Shown: positions 46,123 to 55,684 of the stretch, piece by piece
How the letters are laid out: every line of letters starts with the position of its first letter
How positions within the stretch are numbered: the first letter of the stretch is position 1
Origin: Mikania micrantha
Lineage: Eukaryota; Streptophyta; Magnoliopsida; Asterales; Asteraceae
DNA length: 64,000 nt
NCBI GenBank assembly: GCA_009363875.1
Contig: CM018680.1
Span: 67,736,639 to 67,800,638, forward strand
Direction: 5' to 3'
The notes under the pieces: generated by a model
Told to the model about the DNA's origin: nothing
The model's database searches: none
The model's input: only the letters and a program-made list of their open reading frames with translations
Position numbers and translations under genes: made by a program

Positions 46123-48034
46123 CGAGTAGAAAGCTCGCGCTATGCGGTGGTGATGACAATTTAAAACATGGTACTACAAATATGGTATGTAGTTCAACTA
46201 AAAGCAAACATAACATGAGAAATGACAACTATTTGACCTGATTCACTTTTAGCCAAAAAAAAATTAATTTGAACCAAATGACCACTCAAAATCATCTTAT
46301 CCTTGAGTAAATAATTAATAATAACATCCTATAACTTAATTATCATTATAACCAAAAGAAAATTTATTGTGATTGTACATGTGGAGTATAGACCATATTT
46401 CATATTGGGTAAACTTATTGTGATGGACAACACCATTTTGACCAAATCCAAAGATCCTGTTTGTTAACTGCAGCTTTAGATTTTGTAAAATCTTCAGTTT
46501 GAGATGTGCTACAACTGTTTCATAAACCGATAAAATGGTAAGTTGTATTCTTGTATAAACATCTAAAAGAAAACTTTCATTATTCAAGTATACAATGTAA
46601 AAAGAAATTAAAACATAAGTGAACCAGTGAAAGTAAGTGATGAAATAAAGTCACTGAAATTAGTAAGTTACACATAGATATCTACTTACACATATAAAAA
46701 ACACCCTGAATCTTAAAAAAATGAGTGATTTTGGCATTGAAGTGATAGATTTGTGCAAGAAAAATTTACAAAAAAAAATATAAAAAAATAAAAACAAGTT
46801 GATGGCTATATTTATCTAAAACATATTATTGTGTGTGTGTGTGTGTGAGTCTATGTTTGCTTATTTAAAAAATAAACATATAAAGATTTTTCTTGATAAA
46901 AATACGCACAGAACTACCTACATGCATACATACACAAATGCATGAATGTGTACATACATACACCATACACACATCATACATGCATGCATACTCCATACTC
47001 ACGGGCAAAACAATAGCATGAGATATAGAAAGCAGAATCAAGATACATGTGCATACCATTCATGAATAATCAAAGGAATAGAGTTAGTAGGTGAGAACTT
47101 CTTAATATTCAGTTGTGGCCTTGGAATTTCTTTCTGTAACCTAGCCTTGGTGCGTTGTATCTCAACACTAATCACCAGCGCTAAAGCTTTAACATGACGA
47201 ATTCACCAACACCAAATACAAAATCGACTACGACCTAACATATTCAGCTAAAAATAAGCCTCATTTGAACTGATAACACATAATGAAAACTGTATCGATT
47301 AAAACATGACATAAAATAAGAGTACTTTTCATGCAAGATATTAGATACCCATTTAGCTAATATGTTTGCTGCAATAATGAAGATGCATGTGGTAGTAGTT
47401 GTCACCAGCCGGCTCATAGCACGTACCATTTGGGATATCCTGAGACGAGTGCCAGAGCCATGCATCAATCCATAAAAATCACGTAAAAACAAGGTAGCAC
47501 TTCAAAATCGAAATAACAAATATAAAATTGAAACAAATTATACGATTTACCTTTTTAGTTGAGAAGGGTTTAGGGCAAAACGCCATTACGTATACTCGGT
47601 GAACCGTTCAATGATCTTTCGCTCCCTAGTTGTCCGATCAACTGGTGTGACAAGTTATTTAGGGCTCGCATCAGTCTCACCTACTTTCCCTTCCTTTCTA
47701 TATTTCTCTCATTGGAACGACTTCCACTGGATGCTTGGATCATCGCCAGCACACCTACTATCCTTCTTCTATGTAGAAAGAAGATCATCTACCTTGTTGC
47801 CGAAATCAAACCCAAAAGAAACAGAGAACTGGGGGAGAAGAAGTTAGGGTTCTTTTTTGAAAGGGGATTCAAAACAGAGAGCTTGGTTTGAAATTTGAAT
47901 TATGAAAGGGTGGAGGATTTCAAGACTTCAAATTAAGAAGTTTGCTTCATGGGTTGTACATGAAGCTTTATCACTTATACTTTCCTTAATTTTAAGACTT
48001 TCAACTTTCTCTCTCCAATATACATAATAAAGGA
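46123..48034 (-). mobile_element. Helitron 3, non-autonomous, about 1.9 kb
   Basis: On the minus strand it starts near 48034 with TCCTTTATTATGTATATTGG and then AGAGAGAAAG, like Helitrons 1 and 2, and ends near 46123 with a diverged version of the GC-rich tail (CCGCATAGCGCGAGC) and CTCG in place of CTAG. The flanking bases are less ideal than in the other two. No Rep/helicase ORF. Open stretches on both strands (for example 47244-47492 minus) are not recognised. Confidence 0.6.
46827..46849. repeat. (TG)n microsatellite
   Basis: A short TG run inside Helitron 3; nearby 46900-47000 is rich in ATACATAC/CATGCATA words. Confidence 0.85.
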
Positions 48035-48444
48035 GTGTGTGTGTGTGTATATATATATAGGGGATGGTTCCCTTAAAAAGTATTTTTTGCCTAATAAGGC
48101 TAAGAATGATTTTTAAAAACTCGAAAATCGACTCAAACAAACTCCGATTGAATTCATTTTTACATCATTGGAACCGGCTTGTAATTATCCAAAACCTAAA
48201 CCTTAAATCATAAACAGTAAACCCTAATAATAAAACCAAAATTATAAAAACAAACCTTAAACCTAAAGATAAAACCTAAAAGTTAAAAAAGCATGCCCTA
48301 AATGTGATAGTCTTCACAATTTTTAATATTAGTTTTATACTGCTTACACATATGCAATCAAAATGTATACATCCTTTATTATGATAACATATGTTTTTAT
48401 AATGTTTGATTACATGTGTGTAATCATATATGTAGGAAATCAAG

Positions 48445-48451
<7 letters not shown>

Positions 48452-48495
<44 letters not shown>

Positions 48496-48496
48496 A
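48452..48496. repeat. (TA)n(TG)n microsatellite
   Basis: A TA run followed by a TG run, inside the TIR element. Confidence 0.9.
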
Positions 48497-49262
48497 AGTA
48501 TTCAAGGAAAAACCTTCTGATTACCTATATATAATAAACCCAACTATTAGCGTTTGTAAACATGGCTACATATATGTAATCGTATAAACGGATTAGTTTG
48601 ATCAATTTTTTCACTAAAAAAATTGATTTCAAATAATCTGAATTTTTTGATGCAAAAAATCTGATTTTTTTCAACATAAGCATCCAATTACATATATGTA
48701 AACATAAACAAGTATTAGTTTCATTTTAATTACATACATGTAAACATGCTTACATATATATAATCATACAAATAAACTTGATTACATATATGTAAGTATT
48801 TAATAAAAAAGAAAAATGAAAGCATTTTTTTATGAAAAATAACAATGAACAAGATTATGATTATTTAAACATGCTAACATATATATAATCATACAAGTAA
48901 ACTTGATTACATATATGTAAGAATTAAAGAAAAAAAATTACAAAGGCAAATGTATATATATTACATATATGTGATACAATAAAAATCAAAAATAAAACCG
49001 AAAAAACCGAATTGATCGATGTGAAATTTGTTGCTAACTTCATTTATATTAAAAAAATCCAAAATGGCTAGTGATACATATAAGCATCGAGGTTGAAACT
49101 AACCAAAATGGCATTTTTTAAAATGGATGGAAATTCCATTTCATAAGGCTATTTTACAAATTGTAACAAAACGTTAGATTGAACGGCACAACTATGAGGA
49201 TCATAATTATGTAACGCAACCATGCCTATGTAGATCTTGAACAATGGAATGTAGAACAAACG

Positions 49263-49517
49263 TCATTCGAGGGTAACAATAACAGCCTGACGGAATGCAT
49301 CTCTGCTGATAATGAAACCATTAGAATCACTAGAAATAGAAGCTTTCGGTTGATTCTCGTTGTACATCTTCTCGATGATGAAGCACTTTAATTGATGAAT
49401 GGTGTTGCCATGAGCATCGATTGTAGATTTTTTGTCACTAAAGAGTTCGTCGGAGTGAACCCTCAACGATGGTGGCCTTTTTTTATTGATTAGGAAGAAA
49501 ATAAGTTGTCTTAACAA
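49263..49517 (-). pseudogene. Unidentified captured-gene-like fragment
   Basis: An 84-codon open frame (LRVHSDELFSDKKSTIDAHG, then IHQLKCFIIEKMYNENQPKA) with normal amino-acid composition, in contrast to its AT-rich surroundings, ending at a natural stop. I do not recognise the family. Its position within a TIR element suggests a captured exon. Confidence 0.4.
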
Positions 49518-49738
49518 ATTGAATATGAAAGAATTAACAAACTAAGATATTACAAGAGCAAAAAATTGGAAAGAAATTAAGAGTAGATAAATTCTATAAA
49601 TAAAATACGTGTTTTACAAATATACCTTTTTGAATAAAAACAAAAAAGATATAATGGGAAGTTATCTGATTGGTTAATGAGAGTTTTTAAGTTTTCTTCA
49701 AAATTGATGGTTTCTTATGATCCTTCCCCTATATATAT

Positions 49739-49998
49739 AGGGAGGGGATCAAATGTTAACTCATGTTTATTGCGTTAACTAAATAAATACATCTTATCAC
49801 TTTGGGGCCCACACTAAAGTAAATCTAAAGGTGTAGGTTTTTCCTTTTTTAATTAGTGTACTGTAGGACCCACTTATATTAATAAAAAAAAAGAGAAAAC
49901 CTATACCTTTAGATCTATTTTAATGTAGGTCCCAAATTAATAAGATGTAGTTATTCGGTTATCGCAATAAGGAAGGGTTAACATACGAACCATCCCCT
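49739..49998. mobile_element. Foldback MITE related to family A
   Basis: The left end AGGGAGGGGATCAAATGTTAA pairs with the right end (complement AGGGGATGGTTCGTATGTTAA), and the inner arms also pair (CTAAAGGTGTAGGTTTT with AAAACCTATACCTTTAG). TA tracts flank it. Confidence 0.75.
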
Positions 49999-50021
49999 AT
50001 GTATATATACATATGAATATG

Positions 50022-50113
50022 TATAGGGGAAGGTTAAAAAAATAACCCACCAAAAATGAGATAACTCATTAACTATCATTAATTGGTTAATTTAAAAAGT
50101 AAATGCATAGGAT
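50022..50113. mobile_element. TIR-element end fragment
   Basis: AGGGGAAGGTTAAAAAAATA, then ACCCACCAAAAATGAG and GGTTAATTTAAAAAGTAAATGCATA, matching the sequence at 15450-15520. It is cut at the CACTA-like end at 50115. Confidence 0.5.
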
Positions 50114-50114
50114 C

Positions 50115-50134
50115 ACTACTACAAAAATCACCCT
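50115..50134 (+). mobile_element. CACTA-like terminal sequence
   Basis: CACTACTACAAAAATCACCC is the typical end of plant CACTA (En/Spm) elements. No matching right end or transposase was found. Confidence 0.45.
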
Positions 50135-50139
50135 AATGC

Positions 50140-50415
50140 AGAAGACGATCACTCGAAGGGACCATGTGCTATCATTATTGATTATTATAATAGAATGTAT
50201 CTCGATTGATTCGAAGAAACATGGCGCAATTGGAAGCAGATTGGATTTCAATTTCATGATTTGTGTGATCATATTGAAAAGAAGAAAGGGACGATTGGAT
50301 TTTATTTGAAATCGGAACCTTCTGCCGTGTTTTATCAATTTTTTGATAGGCAGAAGATGCAATCACTCGAAGGGACCATGTGCTATCATTATTGATTATT
50401 ATAATCAATATCAAA
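50140..50415. repeat. Direct repeat pair of about 50 bp
   Basis: GCAGAAGA followed by ATCACTCGAAGGGACCATGT and a GCTATCATTATTGATTA block occurs near 50141 and again near 50351, about 210 bp apart. The later copies continue differently. Confidence 0.8.
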
Positions 50416-50849
50416 GGCAACAAAATTAAAGGGAGGATTCAATTATTTTTGGAAATTCGTTCTTTTTTAGATATTTTCACTGAGAAAAAAAATAATCAAA
50501 CAACAAAAGAAGAGGGTGAATTGCTCTTTTGTTGGTTCTGCACAAAAAGGTACGATTGACAAGAAGAAATCTTTGCAAAAAAAAAAAAATTCCAATTGGA
50601 AAGGGCTGTAAGAATCAAGAAGAGAAGATTCAAAAGAATCATTAAATTGTCTAATGTACAGATAAGTACTTCTTTTCTTTATTACATGAAATTATTTGAA
50701 AATACTAGAGTTTAAATTTCTAAAGTTTGAAAGAATTGAAATAAAAGAAACACCAAAATTGTTTAGAACAAGAGCATGGTCATGTGATAGTTTACAATAA
50801 AAGATTAAAAGTGTAGAATAGTTGGTTTAATCTTGAGGCAAATGGAATA

Positions 50850-51190
50850 AACTCGTGTACTGTTATCGGTAGAAACAGTTATTTAGCCCGTGTATTGATA
50901 GAAACAGTTGGTTTGCCCGTGCATTGTTAGAAACAATTGGTGAACTTGTGCACTGTTAGGATCAATTAGTTATCCTGTGTACTGAGTTGGTTTGTTTTGT
51001 TATTGTATAACCGTGTACTTTTGTTGCTTGAAACAAAAGTTGGTTGTAATTTGCCTTTAGAAAACCTCTGTACTATTCTCAATAATTAACGGTTGGTTTT
51101 TGTTTCATTTTTGTGACAGGAAAAACCCGTGTACTGTTGTTGTTGAAACAGTTGGTTTTGAAGAAACCTGTGTACTGTTGTGTTGGTAAA
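50850..51190. repeat. Degenerate ~30 bp tandem repeat
   Basis: About nine variants of CCGTGTACTGTT...GAAACAGTTGG follow each other at roughly 30-40 bp spacing, ending inside the 3' end of the Copia gag remnant. Confidence 0.75.
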
Positions 51191-51660
51191 CTTCGAAGAA
51201 CTTTCTCTCCAACTGTTTGATCTGAGATCATTTCACCATAAGCTCTTTGTTGGTTCACAATTTTCATCACCCGGGATAGAAAATTTGTCACCTCTTCACC
51301 ATACTTCATCTTTATTGTTTCAAAGTCTCGTCATAGACCCTGTAGTCTAACAGCTTGAAATTTATAATCACCATGATACTCCGTCTGCAAGAGAATCCTG
51401 GCTTGGCAAGACAAGGTGGCTGTTGCAATACGTAAAAATACTTCATCATCTACACCTTGTTGAATTATAGACAACACCCTTGCATCTTTCTTCCGATGAT
51501 CTCTAAGTCTGGTGCGATCTCTATCATTTTCATCAAACCCATTTGAAACGAGGTCCCACAAGTCTTGAGACATCAGAATGGTTTTCATGCGAATACTCCG
51601 AAATTCATACCCATCACCTTTAAAGATGGATACAGAAGGTATCGAGTTATTGTTTGACTG
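51079..51660 (-). pseudogene. Copia gag (UBN2-type) remnant
   Basis: Minus-strand frame with IFKGDGYEFRSIRMKT, SQDLWDLVSNGFDEND, IIQQGVDDEVFLRIATAT, a stop near 51318, then RVMKIVNQQRAYGEMISDQT and VGEKVLRSLP. This is the order of the UBN2/DUF4219 gag domain of Copia elements. Against family members the frame lacks the zinc knuckle, and no pol follows. A PBS and part of an LTR precede it, so this is the 5' end of a truncated element. Confidence 0.8.
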
Positions 51661-51715
51661 ATTGTTGGCTCATAACAGACTAATGAGAATTGACAAAGAG
51701 CTTGAATCAGAACAT

Positions 51716-51729
51716 GGCTCTGATACCCG
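51716..51729 (-). promoter_or_regulatory. Primer binding site of the minus-strand Copia remnant
   Basis: On the minus strand GGGTATCAGAGCC follows the LTR end; it matches initiator tRNA-Met with one change. Confidence 0.7.
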
Positions 51730-51731
51730 AA

Positions 51732-52040
51732 TGTTGGAATCAGAAACTAGGTTTACACACTCGCACAATTGAATGTAAAAGATTGAACTCAAATGCTTGT
51801 TTATTATCAATTAGAATGCTTTAAATAGCAAATTACATAACAGTAAGATGAGACAAATACGGAATGAAAATAGCAACCAGAAAACAACTTGCAAATTGAG
51901 TATTCAAACCGACTTGGTAAACTACGAAATACTAGGAAACTTAGTTAATCCACATATCTTCTACGCAAGCATCTAAAGGTCTTCAACAGGAACTTTGAAA
52001 TACTATTAACACCAACACACAAGAACCGAAACACAGTAGC
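51732..52040 (-). repeat. LTR of the minus-strand Copia remnant (outer border uncertain)
   Basis: On the minus strand the LTR ends TGATTCCAACA just before the PBS. The start is not defined because the second LTR is absent; the region must end before the SCPL B stop codon at 52074. Confidence 0.5.
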
Positions 52041-52073
52041 AAACATGACTACATTAATTAGATGAGTAAACAA

Positions 52074-53040
52074 CTAAGTATCGCTTGAAAAGGCTTGTGA
52101 AGAAAACCACATTTGTGCTAATGCAAAAGATTCTTTAGGCTTGTAAGAATCAACTACATGTCGTGCTCCCTGAAAAAATCCAATTGCATTAGAACATTCT
52201 TTATGTACCATATACTACATTATACAATACTCAATTTAATTTCAAGAATTGCAAATAATACGCATGATTTCACTTTTATACATTAGTGTTTTTAACTAAA
52301 AACTAAAAAAAAAACTGCATTATTCAGTAGAGCAAAATGTACGTGATGGTTGTTTCTCACCTTAACCGTAGCATATGTCAAAGAATAATTATTCAGTGTG
52401 TATTTTGTTAGATATCTCCATGAGGAAACATGAAAAAACCCAGTCGTAAAACCTTAATAAAATTAATTAATCACTCAAGAATGATAATATGAAACAAGTT
52501 GTAATAAGGCATATATTTCTTTAATTAGTGTATGGAGCCTTATCTCACCCTCCGACTTGATTATCAACGTAGAACGGTTCCCATGGTGCTTCAACTTCAA
52601 GATTCAAAGAAGATATCCATTGCTCAACGCCAACATATGGAAATGTTAAATCATGATCCCCACTATCTATCAATAATAAACACATATTTAATCAAATTAT
52701 TACAATGAGATTATGTTAAAGAGATTGAGAGGGAGGGCGTAGGTGCGTTACCTGTATATCAAAGCTCGACAACTTTTAGTAGAAAGTTTCTTATGATATG
52801 AGTAACTACTAAAGATGTCATTAGCATAATAAATTGTGTCATTCTTTCCTTTTTTGTAATGTAAGGTGGAGTTGAGTTCCTCAAACTTTCCAACCATTCC
52901 CTATGATAAAATTTATGGAATGAGATGCAATGATATATAGCTAAACTACTTGTAATTTTACAACAAAAAGGACCATGATTACATACTTGTTGAACATTGA
53001 GGGCTTGTTGTACAACTTCCATGTTCGCCCATTTATTTAT
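52074..53040 (-). pseudogene. Serine carboxypeptidase-like gene B, last five exons
   Basis: Minus-strand exons: about 53040-52987 (INKWANMEVVQQALNVQQ, GTATGT donor), 52900-52752 (EWLESLRNST..., then YHKKLSTKSCRALIY), 52662-52549 (SGDHDLTFPYVGVEQWISSL, containing the catalytic Asp of GDHD; GTGAGA donor), about 52405-52361 (YSLTYATVK) and 52169-52074 (GARHVVDSYKPKESFALAQM, WFSSQAFSSDT, TAG). The splice phases join. The His position of the usual G(G/S)GHTAPEY reads GARHVVDSY, keeping His. The second exon has a frame shift between NST and the YKKGKNDT block, and the acceptor of the fourth exon is not obvious, so I call it a pseudogene. The 5' half is not found upstream up to the Sirevirus LTR at 54699. 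Confidence 0.82.
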
Positions 53041-53082
53041 AGCAATAACCACAATGTAAAAGGATCATAATGGCTTCTTTAA

Positions 53083-53345
53083 TTTCATTTGATTTGCAAA
53101 CACGTAAAGTAACACATAATAGGGAAGGTATCATGTCATTCCTTTTTCAATAGTTAAGTCATTTTTTAACATTATAAAACAGAAGTATGATCACTATGTA
53201 TATCTTTCAATGTAATTTGATTTGCAAACACGTAACATAAAACATGATAGGGAACGTATCATGCCATTCTTTTTTCCCTTATATTTCATCATAATTAAGT
53301 AATTTTTAGTTAACACTATAAATAGAATTATGATTAATATGTATT
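53083..53345. repeat. Diverged tandem duplication of about 130 bp
   Basis: ATTTGATTTGCAAACACGTAA, ATAGGGAA(G/C)GTATCATG(T/C)CATTC and a TTAAGT(C)ATTTTT block occur twice in the same order (from about 53088 and 53217). Confidence 0.75.
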
Positions 53346-54698
53346 ATTGAAATGTGTGTGTATGTGATAATTTTCTCCTACAAACTAATATGTTATGGGT
53401 GGAGGCTTATAACCAGCTAACCCTAATGGGTCGTCATACAGGCCAGGCTTAGCTTGAAAGAAATCCTATTTTTATCTCCCTATGATATTGCAATATGTAC
53501 TTGCAATTCCTTAGGCACCTAATAATAATGCAAACTCTAGTTCTGCTTGTATACGTCACACTGACCAAACCAAGTTAATTCTCTTATGTTGATTTACAAC
53601 TTTTTCATGTGTTTATGTGTGTGTGTCTGTACCTAACACAATACGTGTCTGTAAGTTTGCAAAGTACAAGCTTTTGTAATAATTGTTTGTATTAATCTGA
53701 CGAAGATTAAATTTTCCTTTTTTTTGCGTATCATATGTTAAGAAATCTTTGGCCAGATATGTTTCCTTGTGTCTCCTTTAAAGTATCTATACATATTGTA
53801 TTGTCTTGAAAGATAGTTATCAGGCTTGACGTTTCTGTAGGAAAATAGACCTTAGTCACATACATTTGCAATCGACATAATATATTGCTACAACTTTGAC
53901 ATAATTTCAAGATGTTGAAAGGGGTTGCTTTGTCGACCTCCAAGAATCATCTTGTCAGTACATGTGGACATGTAACTTAATTGAGATCATGTTTTATACG
54001 GATCCCACAAATATCAAGCATTAACCCCCCCTGGTAGCCAAGACTTTCTATTTTTCTTGAGGAAAAAGGCAAGTCTTTGTCGAGCAATAATACATAATAC
54101 ATTCTTCTAGGGAAATTAGTCGCGTGAATATAGTGTCTGTATAACAAATACATTAAGATTGAAGATGGGACTTTTTGTCGAAGATTCTAAAATATCAGAG
54201 AAGGAAAAGGAGTGGTTTCTTCAGTGGGTCAATTTCTCCATCAATACAATAACAAGGGATACAATATTACACAAGTCATTTCTATAATATTGTGATGAAA
54301 ATTTTAGAAATGAACAACCACCATAGAAAGTTACTTTTTATGGTTATGCTTTTGTGGTTCTTACAAAACAAATATATTCATGGTTAAGGTTAATGATCAC
54401 ATTATTAATTAAAAAGTTGATCAACACATAAGAAGTGAATCTTTTCTTGTAAAACAAACAAATGCAATCTTATAGATGATCAAGATATGGTCACTAACTC
54501 TACATCAACAGGAATTCTGATGTACAAAAGGATATCAACATAAATGTCTTTCAATAGTAGAGACTACGTCGTCGTTAGTATATTTAAATGGAATTTCGAT
54601 AGAAACTAGATGATATGGAGAAACTATAATCTCCGTAGAAGCCAAGTTATTGTGCAAAACTGAATTATCTTGTAGAAACTAAGCACTTCAATAGAAAC
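53346..54698. other. Intergenic stretch, no supportable gene
   Basis: AT-rich, with a 70-codon minus-strand open frame at 53731-53943 that matches nothing I know. It lies upstream (minus strand) of SCPL gene B, where its 5' exons would be expected, but no SCPL motif was seen. Confidence 0.5.
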
Positions 54699-55570
54699 TG
54701 TAAAGACTAATAAAGGCTGATGCTCACCAAACTTCTTATTCTGTCTAAGTATAGGAGCTTCAATGAATAAAAGCCTTCGGAAGGAAGAAGTGATTCTTCG
54801 GAAGCAGCATTGCTTCCGAAGGATAACGTGTTCCTGCCGAAGGTTATACAAGACAACTGCTTCGGAAGAATAACACTTAACGGTATTAAAGCTTCAGAAG
54901 ACTTAAAAGCTTCCGAAGACATAAAGCTTCCGAGGAATCTTCTTTTGCACCAAAGACAAAGACAAAGACTTCCGAGGTTTATCCTCTGACAAAGACTGTA
55001 GCTGATTACTTTCATAGTACAAAAGGGACTGACACAAGACATGCTGGTCTGATTAAATACAAAAAGAACATACCTAAAGTCAGACAGCACCTTACTTCCC
55101 TTCCTCAGCATTAAATGCAAAATATTATCTGAAGCTTTGAAGATCATCAACATTAAATGCTTTGTGTATCCAGCTAGTCTTTGGTTAAGTCAATGTCTGT
55201 ATTTGTAATTATTGTAATTGAGTGTCTTAGCCTGTTAAGACACTCCTCATACTAGAATAAGCTTTACTTTATGTACTTGTCTAGTATACCCAACTTGTAT
55301 TCCTACGTGTATACGGTTGTAGCCTTGGCTATATAACCTCTCACTGTAAACCAACTAAGAGCGTGCTTGTTCGTTGTACACTTGTTATACTTTGAGAGAA
55401 ATATATCTTTGAGCTTGAATTAACTCTTGTGTTCTTACTGCTTATTCAAAGATTATTTGTTCATCCTTAAGTGTTTGTAAGATCCTTCTAATAGATATTC
55501 TGCGTCTATTAGATTGATTGTGAGAAGATCCTGTTTGTGTGTTGTTTGAATTTAACAAACCGATCCAACA
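54699..55570 (+). repeat. Sirevirus 2 left LTR
   Basis: From TGTAAAGACTAATAAAGG to GATCCAACA, 872 bp. At least eight CTTCCGAAG/TTCGGAAG variants lie between 54775 and 54985. A TATA box TATATAAC is at 55330-55337. Confidence 0.9.
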
Positions 55571-55572
55571 AG

Positions 55573-55584
55573 TGGTATCAGAGC
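55573..55584 (+). promoter_or_regulatory. Primer binding site, Sirevirus 2
   Basis: TGGTATCAGAGC two bases after the LTR. Confidence 0.9.
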
Positions 55585-55684
55585 CTTGGCTCTTAAACTT
55601 AAGTGACTAGCCATCCTTAAGTTACCAGTTGTATATCTTCTTACATCTTACTACTACGAATCTCATAATCTGTTGTTTGTTCAA

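Larger units (their letters stand above)
48059..49730. mobile_element. TIR element with palindrome array and ORF fragment
   Basis: The ends are AGGGGATGGTTCCCTT and the complement of the right end, AGGGGAAGGATCATAA; TA tracts flank both. Between 48400 and 48960 many TTACATATATGTAA-type palindromes occur. No transposase. It holds an open stretch at 49263-49517 on the minus strand. By ends and layout it is a relative of the element at 7347-10279. Confidence 0.55.

Noticed and set aside
47599..47847. ORF of 82 codons in Helitron 3
   Set aside because: No recognised motif, no splice context and opposite to the element; not enough to call a gene.
52074..53040. SCPL B as the 3' half of SCPL A
   Set aside because: On the minus strand B lies upstream of A's exon 1, so the order is wrong for one gene.
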